Source of the DNA: Rhodopirellula sp.
Lineage (GTDB): Bacteria > Planctomycetota > Planctomycetia > Pirellulales > Pirellulaceae
Direction: 5' to 3'
Assembly (NCBI GenBank): GCA_024644085.1
Contig: JAHELS010000010.1
Location: 1-59,667, forward strand
DNA length: 59,667 nt
The position numbers and the translations under genes were made by a program. Within the stretch, counting starts at the first letter, position 1. Each line of letters begins with the position of its first letter. The notes below the pieces were generated by a model. It was not told the DNA's origin. It ran no database searches and saw nothing but the letters and a program-made list of their open reading frames with translations. This document shows positions 44,629 to 54,570 of the stretch, piece by piece.

Positions 44629-46557
44629 TTATCGAACCACTAGTTCGTCTTGAACCGGCAGCAGACAGGTCTTTCGTACCATCCGCATGATTTGCCGTGC
44701 CGACTCTTCGCTATCACATTGCCCGCTCGCGATCAGTTTTCCGTGCTGCAATCGAACGCGGACATCACATTTCGGAAATGTTTTTTGAATCGAATGATTC
44801 AGAATCTGGGCCTTGTCGCCGACGCCGGTACCCGTGGCCTCGACGGTGTCATTGACATGTATCTCAAAGGCGCGCATTCGGGTCGGTTGGACTTTGTCGT
44901 CCGTGTCCGCCCAAACGACGAGCCTGGTGACTCCATTTCCCGTTCCAATCAGCTTGAGCTGATTCGGTCCCGACGCAAACGCCTGACAGATTTCCTCGTC
45001 CGCGATCTCAACGCGGCGAACTTCGCCGCCCAGCGTTAATGACCGAACTTGAGCCCGGCTCATATACAGCGGTGTAAGTTTGACATGGTCTCGCGGAGCC
45101 GTCGGCGTGAGCACGGGGGCCTGCACCGTATGAACCGGAGCTGCAGGGCGCACCATGGACTGAGTCGAATTGGAGGAAAGTTCGATCGGGACGCGCGTGA
45201 CCGCGACCGGAGGTCGATAACGTTTTGCTTTTGCAGGTTTCGGCTCGACAATACCGGCAACCATAGGCCGGGATCGGTGGATCGAAATCGGAGCCTGTTC
45301 GTTATTCCCGACGACCGAATCAATCGGCTGAAGAGGAGCAGACTCAAAATCCTCCGTGATGGCCACCGCGTCAAGGCGAATGGGCTCGACGACATCCAGG
45401 CCTATCGGGGCCTCGCTTTCGGCGTCGGTCATGGCAATGTTGGCCTGGCCGGATCGCACCGGCGAGCGTCCCGGAAGGGCAGGCAATTCACCGGCGAAAT
45501 CATCTTCAAAAGGTTCGTTTTCCGCACCAAGGCCGTCACCCGAATCGACCGGTGCAAGCTTGATGTCTTCCGCGACGCCGACCAAGGGCTTGGCGGCGCC
45601 CGAGTCGGAGGCGAGCGAAGATTCCTTCATCGTGTTCGGTTGGGAATTCTTCGGCATGACTTCGCTGACGACATTTGCGCCTTCGACATGGTATTCAATA
45701 CGCTTCCGTTCAAACTTGATCGACTCGGCTGGCTGGCCAATCGGCGCTGGGTTGGAAGCGGATGTTTTGCTGTTTTCGTTCGAACTTGATTGATCCGTTA
45801 GTGAGAACGAAAACGAGTCGCCACTTTCGTACACAATGACGGGCGCCTCGTGGGGCGCGGGATTGGCGGAGACCGGCGACGCAATCGCGGGATCGGCCGG
45901 CGGCGACACTTCCAACGTCGCGTCGACGTAGGTCGGAATTGTCTCGGCTCGGAGGGCAGGGTGTGGGATGACTTGCGGCGTTACAACCGCCATGGGAACC
46001 AACGGCTTTGGTGGTACCAGAATGATCGAACTTCCAGTCTGCGACTTGTGATCGATCGCAGGCTGATTGACAGCGGTGTCAACGAATGAGTTCGGCGTGG
46101 GCGGCGAGGGTGCCGACCCGTCGTTTTCGATGACGGCATCGACGAGGTTCGAGTTGGAGTGGTGGGCCGATCCAATCAGAGGATTGTTTCGAATCCTCGG
46201 CTGCATCACCGGCTCAATCGTCATCACGGGCGGTCGGGCCAGCGGCACGCGTCCACCCTCAACCGACTGTAACCCGATCGCCGCGCCAATCGGCATCAGA
46301 CGGATCGACGGGAGCTTGTCGCCGGACGCGAGCGATATCGGCTCGGATTCGTGCGTAGAACCAGTTTCACAAAACGGATTGCTCTTGATCTGATCCGTAT
46401 TCGCGGTTTGCTGCAGGGGAAGAGGCGGCATGAGGCGCATGCCGCCGCTCATCGGCCCCTCCGCCGTCACCGACGGGCCGGTGGCAACCAGGAATGCGAC
46501 CAGAGCACGACGGGCCTGTCGCGACCGTTTTGTCGGTGTTTTACGAGGATTACGCAT
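44629..46557 (-). CDS. Proline-rich protein with pilus-N (CpaC/RcpC-like) and BON-like C-terminus
   Basis: A 642-residue protein. After a basic start and a hydrophobic segment (ALVAFLVATGPSVTA) come about 450 residues of low complexity rich in P, S, E and V, probably disordered. The C-terminal 150 residues show the N-terminal domain of CpaC/RcpC secretins: MSRAQVRSLTLGGEVRRVEIADEEICQAFAS, then NGVTRLVVWADTDD, followed by a BON-like part (HSIQKTFPKCDVRVRLQHGKLIASGQCDSEESARQIMR). The secretin pore domain itself is missing. Members of this arrangement could contact a tight-adherence (Tad) pilus or secretion channel. It is 74 bp upstream of the barrel gene on the same strand. Confidence 0.75.
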   Translation of the reverse strand: MRNPRKTPTKRSRQARRALVAFLVATGPSVTAEGPMSGGMRLMPPLPLQQTANTDQIKSNPFCETGSTHESEPISLASGDKLPSIRLMPIGAAIGLQSVEGGRVPLARPPVMTIEPVMQPRIRNNPLIGSAHHSNSNLVDAVIENDGSAPSPPTPNSFVDTAVNQPAIDHKSQTGSSIILVPPKPLVPMAVVTPQVIPHPALRAETIPTYVDATLEVSPPADPAIASPVSANPAPHEAPVIVYESGDSFSFSLTDQSSSNENSKTSASNPAPIGQPAESIKFERKRIEYHVEGANVVSEVMPKNSQPNTMKESSLASDSGAAKPLVGVAEDIKLAPVDSGDGLGAENEPFEDDFAGELPALPGRSPVRSGQANIAMTDAESEAPIGLDVVEPIRLDAVAITEDFESAPLQPIDSVVGNNEQAPISIHRSRPMVAGIVEPKPAKAKRYRPPVAVTRVPIELSSNSTQSMVRPAAPVHTVQAPVLTPTAPRDHVKLTPLYMSRAQVRSLTLGGEVRRVEIADEEICQAFASGPNQLKLIGTGNGVTRLVVWADTDDKVQPTRMRAFEIHVNDTVEATGTGVGDKAQILNHSIQKTFPKCDVRVRLQHGKLIASGQCDSEESARQIMRMVRKTCLLPVQDELVVR

Positions 46558-46721
46558 GCCGCATCCGTGCCGAACAATCAGGTTTGATGCGCCCCCAACG
46601 ACACACCAGACGACGTGCGCATTGCCGCGCTAGAACGTCGGATGCTTCATGTATCGGATTCGCTTTGGTGAGACATTAACGATTCTCACGCTTACCACAC
46701 CTGTATCGGTCTTACCGTCTG

Positions 46722-47576
46722 TCAGGGTTGTGAGCCCTCCGATCCGCCTGAGTGTCGACGCCGATTGATTTCAAATGCAATGACTGCGGCCGACACCGAT
46801 ACGTTCAAGCTGTCGACACGTCCCGACATCGGAATCGCTACTCCTTCAACCGGCGCATCACCCAATTTTTGCCATCGGTTGCCCAGCCCGTCCTTCTCGC
46901 TTCCCAAGACCAGTGCGAGAGGACCGTCCAAATCAGCCCTCCACAACGGAGTCGACGATTCGACCCTGGCAGCGATCACACGGATCGAATTTGCTTCCAA
47001 AAACTGCGCCAATTCCGACTCCGATCCAGTCGCTGTGGGGATGTGAAACACGCAGCCGAGGCTGCTGCGAATTGCATTGGGGCTCAATGGGTCATGCGAT
47101 TCACAAAGCAGCACAGCATCGACCCCTGCGGCATCCGCGCATCGGAAGACGGCACCCACATTGCCCGGCTTTTCGATCCGGTCGAGCACCAGAATCAGCG
47201 GCGATGGAGGCAGCGAAAGCCGGCTCAGCATTTGGGCGGGCTGCTGGAATTCCGCGACCACGCCGCGCGGAGACTGCCCATAGGAAATCTTGTCCATGAT
47301 CGCATCGGACACCCGCTGGGACTTATTCAAACGATCAGCCGTGCTGAGTACTCGGTGGATAACAGGATCGTCCACGGGACCAGGCTCTGTCGCGGAATCG
47401 GCTACATAAACGCCGCACAGTGTTAATCCTCCGTCAATCGCGGCCGCGGTTTCCCGCCAACCGTCTACGATGACTCGACCCGCTTTTCGCCGCAGACGAT
47501 TGTCCCGCATGCGTTGCAGATGGCGGACTTTCGGATTCGCACCGCTGCGCAGTATGACGGGCTTAGACTCGCTCAT
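46722..47576 (-). CDS. SpoU/TrmH-family RNA 2'-O-methyltransferase
   Basis: A 284-residue methyltransferase with an N-terminal RNA-binding substrate domain (NPKVRHLQRMRDNRLRRKAG, VIVDGWRETAAAID) and a SPOUT catalytic domain carrying the three SpoU motifs: LDRIEKPGNVGAVFRCADAAG (motif 1), ALVLGSEKDGL (motif 2) and IPMSGRVDSLNVSVSAAVIAFE (motif 3). It moves a methyl group from S-adenosylmethionine to a ribose 2'-OH of rRNA or tRNA; the site cannot be told from sequence. It lies alone on the minus strand between the pilus-N gene and the divergent GNAT gene. Confidence 0.93.
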   Translation of the reverse strand: MSESKPVILRSGANPKVRHLQRMRDNRLRRKAGRVIVDGWRETAAAIDGGLTLCGVYVADSATEPGPVDDPVIHRVLSTADRLNKSQRVSDAIMDKISYGQSPRGVVAEFQQPAQMLSRLSLPPSPLILVLDRIEKPGNVGAVFRCADAAGVDAVLLCESHDPLSPNAIRSSLGCVFHIPTATGSESELAQFLEANSIRVIAARVESSTPLWRADLDGPLALVLGSEKDGLGNRWQKLGDAPVEGVAIPMSGRVDSLNVSVSAAVIAFEINRRRHSGGSEGSQP

Positions 47577-47684
47577 TGATTGTCTCTATGATCTGGTTCG
47601 CACGACCGAGGGCATGTGACGACCCTGAGCGGCACCTCCCGCTGTAAACGTCAATCCTACGAAGCCAACCAGGTTGAACATAGT

Positions 47685-48824
47685 ATGAGTGATCCCGTCC
47701 GATGCCACGAGGTCGCGTCACGAAAAGACAAGCGCGCGTTCGAGCAACTCGAACGTGACCTGTATCGCGATGATCCGAACTGGATTCCCCCGATCTGGCA
47801 GGTGCGACGCGAGATGGTTGGATTCAAGCCCCATCCGTTCTACCTGGATGCCGACCGATGCGCTTTTCTGGCGCGCCGCGGAGACCGTGTTGTCGGGCGC
47901 GTGTTAGCGATTGTTAATCACGCACACAATCGTCGCTACGACGAAAAAAGGGGGTTCTTTGGGTTCTTTGAGTGCGAGGATGATGTCCAAGTGAGTAACG
48001 ACTTACTTGCATCCGCATCACGGTGGTTGCGGGATCAGGGAATGACCGACGTTCGTGGACCGGTTCATCCAAGCTTGAATTACGAGGTTGGACTCCTGGT
48101 CGATGGCTTTGACTCGCCCCCGACTTTTCTGATCCCGCACAATCGCAACTACTACGGCCGTTTGATCGAAGCCTTCGGGTTTACGAAAACACAGGACCTT
48201 TACAGCTACGATGCGCATATCGATATCATCCACGATCTCGATCCAAAGCTGAAGTTCGTGATCGACGAGGCTACCCGGCGGTTCAACGTGAAGTGCCGGC
48301 CGATCGACCGGAGCCGATTTGCACAGGACGTTCGCTCCTTCCTGGAGATCTACAACCAATCACTGCAACAAACCTGGGGCTACGTTCCAATGAGCGCGGC
48401 GGAGATTGACCACCAGAGCAAAGGGCTGAAGCATCTGATCGTGCCGGAATTGACGAGCATTGCCGAAATCGACGGACGGCCCGTCGGAGCCGGTTTTGGC
48501 CTGCTTGATTTCAATCAACTGATCAAAAAAATCGACGGCAGACTTTTCCCCTTTGGCTGGCTCACCCTGCTCACACAAAAGCGAAAGATCAATCGACTTC
48601 GGCTGATCAGCACCAATGTGTTGCCGGAATACCAGAAATGGGGACTGGGCCTCGTCACGCTTTCGCGAATTCTTCCCGATGCGATCGATTTCGGAATCGA
48701 AATTGGGGAGTTTTCGTGGGTGCTGGAAAGCAATTCACTTTCGCGCGGCACCATCGAGCGAGGCGGAGCCACGCGGACAAAAACCCATCGAATCTACGAC
48801 CGAACACTGAGTGATCTCGGATAA
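47685..48824 (+). CDS. GNAT-like N-acyltransferase family protein
   Basis: A 379-residue protein from the ATG at 47685; an open extension to 47616 is not supported. It matches, from memory, a widespread acyltransferase-like family with the pattern WIPPIWQVRREM, HPFY, GRVLAIVNHAHN, KRGFFGFFECEDD, RGPVHPSLNYEVGLLVDGF and PHNRNYYGRLIEAFGF, then a C-terminal GNAT half (RLISTNVLPEYQKWGLGLVTLSRI). GNAT enzymes transfer acyl groups from CoA or ACP. The gene is followed 79 bp later by a ketosynthase-like gene on the same strand, which suggests a lipid or secondary-metabolite step. Substrate is unknown. Confidence 0.78.
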   Translation: MSDPVRCHEVASRKDKRAFEQLERDLYRDDPNWIPPIWQVRREMVGFKPHPFYLDADRCAFLARRGDRVVGRVLAIVNHAHNRRYDEKRGFFGFFECEDDVQVSNDLLASASRWLRDQGMTDVRGPVHPSLNYEVGLLVDGFDSPPTFLIPHNRNYYGRLIEAFGFTKTQDLYSYDAHIDIIHDLDPKLKFVIDEATRRFNVKCRPIDRSRFAQDVRSFLEIYNQSLQQTWGYVPMSAAEIDHQSKGLKHLIVPELTSIAEIDGRPVGAGFGLLDFNQLIKKIDGRLFPFGWLTLLTQKRKINRLRLISTNVLPEYQKWGLGLVTLSRILPDAIDFGIEIGEFSWVLESNSLSRGTIERGGATRTKTHRIYDRTLSDLG

Positions 48825-48903
48825 ACGATCTAGCGCCTGTTCATCGGCATGATCTCGAATCATAATTTTTCTTTCGGATCGTCATTCCTTCCCCAGTTTT
48901 CTC

Positions 48904-50247
48904 ATGCCACGCAGCAACGTCGTAATCACCGGTTGTGGCGTTGTCTCGTCGATCGGGATTGGCCGCGACCAATTCTTTCGTGGGCTGCTGGAGAAAATGT
49001 CGGGCATCGTATCGCTTTCAAAGCGAACCGACGGAGGCGCAACACCTGGGGCATCGCGTGATCCAGCAGGCGTTTGGATCGGGGGTCCGATCGTAGATTT
49101 TGACGCCAAACAATATGTCCGCCCCCGAAAAGCACTCAAGGTTATGTGCCGCGAAATCCAGACTGGATACGCCGCGTCACAACTGGCGATCGACGACGCG
49201 GGGCTCGCCGAGTGCTTCCCCGCCTCGGCCGAGGGCGAGGTACGCCCCGAAGATGTCGGCACCGTCTTCGGCAGCGAAATGTTTTACGGACCACCATCGG
49301 AAATGGAGGATGCGATCCGAGCATGCATCCGCGCCGATGGGAGTGTGGACGGGTCACAGTTCGGCAACATCGCAATGAAAAAGGTGTTGCCGCTATGGAT
49401 GCTGAAGTACTTGCCCAACATGCCCGCGTGCCATGTCGGCATCGCCCTGGGTGCCCACGGTCCCAATAACTCTTTGATTCTCGGTGACATTTCCGCACAC
49501 GCGGCGATGATCGAAGCTGCTTCGTGTATCGAGCGAGGCATTGCCAAGGTGATGATTACCGGCGCTACCGGCACACGGATCAATACGACGCGGATCAACT
49601 ATCGTGGAGACCTGCCGATTCCCGAAGTCGTGCAGCCGCTCGCGGAGAGTTCGCGTCCCCATGATCCGACGTCCAAAGGAGTTGTCGGCGGTGAAGGAGC
49701 GGCATCAATGGTTCTCGAACACGCCGAGAACGCGGCGCAACGCGGCGCAAAACCGATTGCGCGACTGGTGGCTTATTCCTCGCGGTTTATCCCCTCGCCA
49801 GGAATGTCCACCGCGCTACGCTCGCCATCGATCGACCGAGGTCCGATCCGCGGATCTTCCGCCGCAATTCGCGGCGCGATCGAATCGGTAATCGAGGACG
49901 CCGGTATTTCAGCCGGCGAGATTGGACTGGTCATGAGCCATGCGATGGGTGACCCGGTCATCGATGCCGCCGAGCGTGAAGCATTGCGATCGACAATTCG
50001 GCGTGCACCGCTTGTTGCGACAATCGCTTCACTGGGTCACACTGGCGCGGCGAGCGGCGCTATCGATCTCGCGGTCGCTGCAATCGCTTTGGCGGAAAAG
50101 ACGATCCCTCCGACTCTCTGTTTCGATGAGTCCCGGGTCGATGTTCCCTTTTTGTCGGCACCCCGACCGTTGACCGCGGCGAACGTGCTGTGCCTCTCGC
50201 ATACGCCCGAAGGAGCGGCCATCGCCGCGATTCTACGCGGATCCTGA
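48904..50247 (+). CDS. Beta-ketoacyl-ACP synthase-fold protein without active-site cysteine
   Basis: A 447-residue KAS I/II-type protein (normal length about 410). The fold is clear: VVITGCGVVSSIG, GPNNSLILGDISAHAAMIEA, KVMITGATG, GVVGGEGAASMVLE, GLVMSHAMGDPVIDAAE and ASLGHTGAASGAIDLA. Aligned without gaps to FabF, the nucleophile Cys is replaced by Asp195 (nine residues after Gly186, as in FabF), while the two histidines are kept (H346, H379); the conserved Lys that precedes the second His is Ile. So condensation by the usual mechanism seems impossible. It may act as a chain-length-factor-like partner or as a decarboxylase. No ACP or other ketosynthase lies nearby. Its stop is 14 bp from the convergent DUF1501 gene. 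Confidence 0.8.
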   Translation: MPRSNVVITGCGVVSSIGIGRDQFFRGLLEKMSGIVSLSKRTDGGATPGASRDPAGVWIGGPIVDFDAKQYVRPRKALKVMCREIQTGYAASQLAIDDAGLAECFPASAEGEVRPEDVGTVFGSEMFYGPPSEMEDAIRACIRADGSVDGSQFGNIAMKKVLPLWMLKYLPNMPACHVGIALGAHGPNNSLILGDISAHAAMIEAASCIERGIAKVMITGATGTRINTTRINYRGDLPIPEVVQPLAESSRPHDPTSKGVVGGEGAASMVLEHAENAAQRGAKPIARLVAYSSRFIPSPGMSTALRSPSIDRGPIRGSSAAIRGAIESVIEDAGISAGEIGLVMSHAMGDPVIDAAEREALRSTIRRAPLVATIASLGHTGAASGAIDLAVAAIALAEKTIPPTLCFDESRVDVPFLSAPRPLTAANVLCLSHTPEGAAIAAILRGS

Positions 50248-50261
50248 TTTTGATCGCGGCT

Positions 50262-51689
50262 CTATGCAATCAACTCGTGGATGACTTCGCCACCAAATTG
50301 TGACAGTTGCTTGTACCGTCCGCCGTGAAAATAGGTCAGCTTGTTGTCGTCGAGTCCCAACAGGTGCAACAGTGTTACGTGGACATCACGGATCGGGTGC
50401 ACGCACTCGACTGCCTTCGCGCCGATCTCGTCGGTACCGCCGACCATCGTTCCTTTGCGCGTGCCGCCGCCGGCAAACCACATGTTCATTGCGTCCACGT
50501 TATGCCCACGGCCGAGTGCCGTGACACCGCCTCGGTAATTGTTGTCGGGTGTACGTCCAAATTCGCCCGTCCATACGACAAGCGTTTCATCAAGTAACCC
50601 ACGACGACGCAAATCCTTGATCAAGGCTGCGATCGGCTGGTCCACACTCTTGATCCGCGAGGAATGTCCTCGCTCGAGATAATCGTGGCTGTCCCAGCCC
50701 CCCGAGAACACCTGGACAAAACGCACACCTGCCTCGACAAGCTTGCGTGCCATCAGACACTGTTTGCCGAAATCGCCCGTTTCCTTGCCTTCCACCCCGT
50801 ACATGTCCAACGTTTCCTGCGACTCGGAACGAAGGTCAACTATTCCCGGGACTTCGGACTGCATACGAAACGCGAGTTCGTAACTCTCCATTCGCGCCGC
50901 CAAATCACGGTGCTCGGGATGATCGTCAAGATGAGCCTGATTGAGCCTGGCCAATTCATCCAGTGCGCGACGCTGGTGAGCACGCGTGCGATGCGGTGCC
51001 GGGCTCAGATCGAGTATGGGTGATCCCTGCGAACGCAGCTTCGTACCCTGATAGTAAGCCGGCAGGAACCCGTTGCTCCAGTTGGTCGAACCGGCTTGCG
51101 GGGCCGCCAATTCCGTCATCACGACGAACCCCGGAAGGTTCTGGTTCTCTGAACCCAGACCATAGGTCATCCATGAACCAACCGCCGGGTCGCCGCCCAA
51201 ACGGCTGCCGGTATTCATGTGCAGCAGCGCTTCGGGATGATTCAACGACTCAGCCTGGCAACCTCGGTAAACACACAATTCGTCCGCGACTTCGGGATCG
51301 GCCATGTGGACGAACTGGTCGCACATGTCGATTCCTGATTCGCCCACCTTGCGGGATGTGAAGGGGCTTCCGACGTAAAAACGCTTGCCAGTCGCGAGGC
51401 CCTCGGTGCGCTTTGATTCGGTCTTGTGAAGGCGATCGAGTTCCGGCTTGGGATCAAACGTGTCGACCTGGCTCGGACCTCCCTCCATGAACAGCATGAT
51501 CACGGCTTTCGCCTTGGCCGGATGCATGGGCGGCTTTGGCGAAAGGGGGCCGGACGCAGCTGCTGCAGCAGCGACACCCTCACCGGCCAACATATCAGTC
51601 AACGCGAGTGCGCCCAGCGACGACCCCAAACCATAAAGAAATTGACGGCGGCTCGCCGGCATGCGATGCGAAGGTGAGTGAGTTGACAT
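50262..51689 (-). CDS. DUF1501 family protein with Tat signal (second copy)
   Basis: A 475-residue DUF1501 protein with a Tat signal (ASRRQFLYGLGSSLGALAL, then an Ala-rich stretch before the cleavage region). Core motifs: FMEGGPSQVDTFDPKPELD, LNHPEALLHMNTGS, EAGVRFVQVFSGGWDSHDYL, VWTGEFGRTPDNN and GRGHNVDAMNMWFAGGG. It is the partner of the PSD1 gene 63 bp upstream and closes the operon that begins with a sigma factor. It is a second copy of the protein encoded at 15985-17382, with the same partner type, but the two are clearly diverged. The ATG is preceded by GATGAG rather than a good Shine-Dalgarno sequence. Confidence 0.9.
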   Translation of the reverse strand: MSTHSPSHRMPASRRQFLYGLGSSLGALALTDMLAGEGVAAAAAASGPLSPKPPMHPAKAKAVIMLFMEGGPSQVDTFDPKPELDRLHKTESKRTEGLATGKRFYVGSPFTSRKVGESGIDMCDQFVHMADPEVADELCVYRGCQAESLNHPEALLHMNTGSRLGGDPAVGSWMTYGLGSENQNLPGFVVMTELAAPQAGSTNWSNGFLPAYYQGTKLRSQGSPILDLSPAPHRTRAHQRRALDELARLNQAHLDDHPEHRDLAARMESYELAFRMQSEVPGIVDLRSESQETLDMYGVEGKETGDFGKQCLMARKLVEAGVRFVQVFSGGWDSHDYLERGHSSRIKSVDQPIAALIKDLRRRGLLDETLVVWTGEFGRTPDNNYRGGVTALGRGHNVDAMNMWFAGGGTRKGTMVGGTDEIGAKAVECVHPIRDVHVTLLHLLGLDDNKLTYFHGGRYKQLSQFGGEVIHELIA

Positions 51690-51752
51690 TTTTTCTCATC
51701 CCGTAAAACGAAGCACGGAAGAAAATTCATTCTAACGTGCGGGGTGGTTTTT

Positions 51753-54569
51753 CTAGTAGATGTAAGTGAATTCGTTCGTATTAAAAAGCAGCAAGCACAT
51801 GTCGGCCAGCGCCCGCGTTTGGGCGTCAACCGCCCAGGGCTTCGCATCCGGAACGTAATCCTCGAAGACCGGAAGAATCTCGGTGTACTCGAACGGCTTT
51901 CCGGAAAACTCCTCAACCAGAGATCGTGTGACCTCCGTCGGGTATTCGGTCTCGACCGGCTTGTGTTCTTGATGATGTTGAACCATCTGTTCGACATACA
52001 CGCGCATCCGCTGGCGCTCATCGTCCGACGCAGCACGGCCGAGAACAGATTGGAAAGCACGGTCAATTTGCTCAGGCAAATTCCCACCCTCATCCTGGAT
52101 TCGCGCCGCCATCGCGATCGATCGATCAGACATCACATCGCTGTTAAGCAACGTGAAGGCCTGAGGCGAGACGGCGGCGGAATCGCGGAACTCGCACGAA
52201 TCGTTCGGATTTGGCTGGTTCATGACCTCGAGGAACGGATCGGCTTGCCCGCGAACCCGATAGGCGTAAATCGTACGACGATTACGTTCCTCGGGCGTCC
52301 GTGAGGGCTGGTGCGCCGGTGCGATCGAAAACTGGATCATCCGGGGCTGGAGCGCGACTTCCATGTTGATCTCGGGCATGATCGGCAATCCGCCAATTTG
52401 CCGATTCAATTCCCCGGTCGCTGCCAACACCGCGTCACGATACTCCTCGGCCGTAAGTCGCCGCGGCAGGAACCTCGCGAGCAATTTGTTGTCGGGATCA
52501 ACAGTTTCCACCGCTTCAAGGTCTGCGTGCGCCGTGCTCCGCTTGTAAGCGTCGGACATCATGATCCGTTTGTGCATCCGCTTGATCTTCCATCCCCCAT
52601 CGATGAAATCGCGAGTTAGCCAATCCAGCAATTCAGGATGTGTCGGGGATGCGCCCTTGGCACCGAAGTTGTTTGCGGTGCGCACGATGCCGTTTCCGAA
52701 ATGATGTTGCCACAAACGATTGACCAACGAGCGGGCAGTCAACGGGTTATCCGGATGTGCGATCCAGTTTGCCAAAGAGAGTCGACGTCCATTGAGATCT
52801 GTTGTCAGGGCGTATGGATCGTCTGTTGGTGCACCTTCGACCGGCAATCCAGTCGCGCTCAAAACGCCCGGTGTCACCTTATCGCCTGTTGCCGTCAGGG
52901 CGCCTCCGGTCAAAATGAATGATTCCGGTCTCCAATCTGTGTCGATCTCATTGGGCTTACGAAGTTTTCGGTCGTTTTGCCAGAGATCAGGCCCGTTGAA
53001 AACGCTTTGCGCAAGCGGCTGGAATCTTTCCTTGCGGCGATTCCAGATCCATTCGTCCTGTTCGCGAACTTTCAACCGACCTTGCTCCATCTCGGACAGC
53101 CCCGAGTGACGCTCGGGTTTCTGATCATCCGGATCTCCCTTCCGCGCGTTGTTGTTTTTGTAAGGAAGCCCGCGCTGCTCGTACCACTGCTTCGCCGCCG
53201 CCTCGCGTTTTGCGACCAGGGCATCTCGCTTGCCGAGTGCGTATTGATGCAGCTCCTCGACCCTTTCCGCCTCGGACTCGAATCGATTTCGGTTCTCACT
53301 CGGCAAGAAGTCTGCGGGGATTTCAGCAGGCTGGGTGGCCGAGAGAGCCGCATAGAACCGGTAGTAATCCTGGGTCGGTATCGGATCAAATTTGTGGTCG
53401 TGGCACTTGCAACACCGCATGGGGATCGACAGGAAAGATTGCCCGATCGAATGCACGACGTCGTCACGATAAATCTGGCGCGCCTCCTCCTGCGGGACCA
53501 TCGCCGTGCCCCATGGTCCCATGCGAAGAAACCCGGTCGCCACAATCGCCTCGGGATCCTCAGGACTCAGCTCGTCACCAGCGATTTGTTCTTTCACAAA
53601 CAAGTCATAGGGTTTGTCATCGTTGAGCGAGCGGATCACGTAATCGCGATAACGCCACGCGTTGCTCCGTTCGTAATCGTTTGAAAATCCTGCTGTGTCG
53701 GCGTAACGGACGACGTCCAGCCAGTGTTGTGCCCAGCGTTCGCCGTAGTGCGGACTCTCCAGCAGCCGATCGATCAAATCGCTCCATGCTTTGTCGGAAT
53801 CCTGTTCCCAATGCCCAAGGAATTCATCGATCTCGTGTGGCGTCGGCGGAAGCCCGGTGAGATCCAGCGTTGCACGGCGAATCAATTGACGCGGAGTTGC
53901 CAATTCTGCGGGGCGGATTTTGGCTTCATCAAGTCTCGCGTTGATGAATTGGTCAACCGCATCAAACTCAAACGACTGGCGAAGCGGTTGGAAGGCCCAA
54001 ATCTCCTCTTTCTGATAACGACGATAGGTCCACTGGTCCGCCAGACCACCGCTGGTCGCGACCAAAACCCCGAATTCGTTTTCCCGGACCTTGCGTTCGT
54101 TACTGACAATGCGTTGTTGTGTCGCTTCGTCGGGCCAGGGTGCCCCCGCCTTGATCCAACGCTTGATCCACCGTACTTGCTCGTCGGTCAATCGATCGTT
54201 TTCCTTCGGCGGCATCTCGAGTCCCTCCCAAGTCACCGCATGAAAGAAAGGACTCTCTTCGGGGTTGCCGGGAATGATCGCCGATTCCTCGGACTCACCA
54301 CCACGAATGATCACCTCGCGCGTGCGGACATCGTATTCACCCTTGATGTCATCCGGATCACCGCCATGACAGGCATAACACTTTTCACGGAGCACCGGCA
54401 AAACTTTGAGGGTAAAGTGCCGAGCTTCGCGCCGCTGGAGATTGATCGGTTTATCGGCCGATGCGGGTTCGTCGGCCGTTGCCGCTAGCGGCACACAGCT
54501 CGTCGCCAACAAGGCGACCATCGACAATCGAATCAAGTTCACTGCTGAATACCTCTGCAAAACGTTCAT
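51753..54569 (-). CDS. PSD1-type planctomycete cytochrome protein (DUF1549/DUF1553), sigma-linked copy
   Basis: About 938 residues from the ATG at 54569, one base after the TGA of the FecR-LamG gene; the frame is open up to 54656 inside that gene but would lack a signal at the front. Signal peptide (LIRLSMVALLATSCVPLAATA); cytochrome motif CYACH at about 64-68; MPPKENDRLTDEQVRWIKRW; DUF1549 (LIRRATLDLTGLPPTPHEID, YGERWAQHWLDVVRYADT) with a second CxxCH (CCKCHDHKFDPIPTQDYY); a charged coiled coil inserted near residue 440; DUF1553 (NPLTARSLVNRLWQHHFGNGIV). Both heme motifs are complete. Function unknown; its control by a dedicated sigma factor is implied by the operon. Confidence 0.9.
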   Translation of the reverse strand: MNVLQRYSAVNLIRLSMVALLATSCVPLAATADEPASADKPINLQRREARHFTLKVLPVLREKCYACHGGDPDDIKGEYDVRTREVIIRGGESEESAIIPGNPEESPFFHAVTWEGLEMPPKENDRLTDEQVRWIKRWIKAGAPWPDEATQQRIVSNERKVRENEFGVLVATSGGLADQWTYRRYQKEEIWAFQPLRQSFEFDAVDQFINARLDEAKIRPAELATPRQLIRRATLDLTGLPPTPHEIDEFLGHWEQDSDKAWSDLIDRLLESPHYGERWAQHWLDVVRYADTAGFSNDYERSNAWRYRDYVIRSLNDDKPYDLFVKEQIAGDELSPEDPEAIVATGFLRMGPWGTAMVPQEEARQIYRDDVVHSIGQSFLSIPMRCCKCHDHKFDPIPTQDYYRFYAALSATQPAEIPADFLPSENRNRFESEAERVEELHQYALGKRDALVAKREAAAKQWYEQRGLPYKNNNARKGDPDDQKPERHSGLSEMEQGRLKVREQDEWIWNRRKERFQPLAQSVFNGPDLWQNDRKLRKPNEIDTDWRPESFILTGGALTATGDKVTPGVLSATGLPVEGAPTDDPYALTTDLNGRRLSLANWIAHPDNPLTARSLVNRLWQHHFGNGIVRTANNFGAKGASPTHPELLDWLTRDFIDGGWKIKRMHKRIMMSDAYKRSTAHADLEAVETVDPDNKLLARFLPRRLTAEEYRDAVLAATGELNRQIGGLPIMPEINMEVALQPRMIQFSIAPAHQPSRTPEERNRRTIYAYRVRGQADPFLEVMNQPNPNDSCEFRDSAAVSPQAFTLLNSDVMSDRSIAMAARIQDEGGNLPEQIDRAFQSVLGRAASDDERQRMRVYVEQMVQHHQEHKPVETEYPTEVTRSLVEEFSGKPFEYTEILPVFEDYVPDAKPWAVDAQTRALADMCLLLFNTNEFTYIY

Positions 54570-54570
54570 A

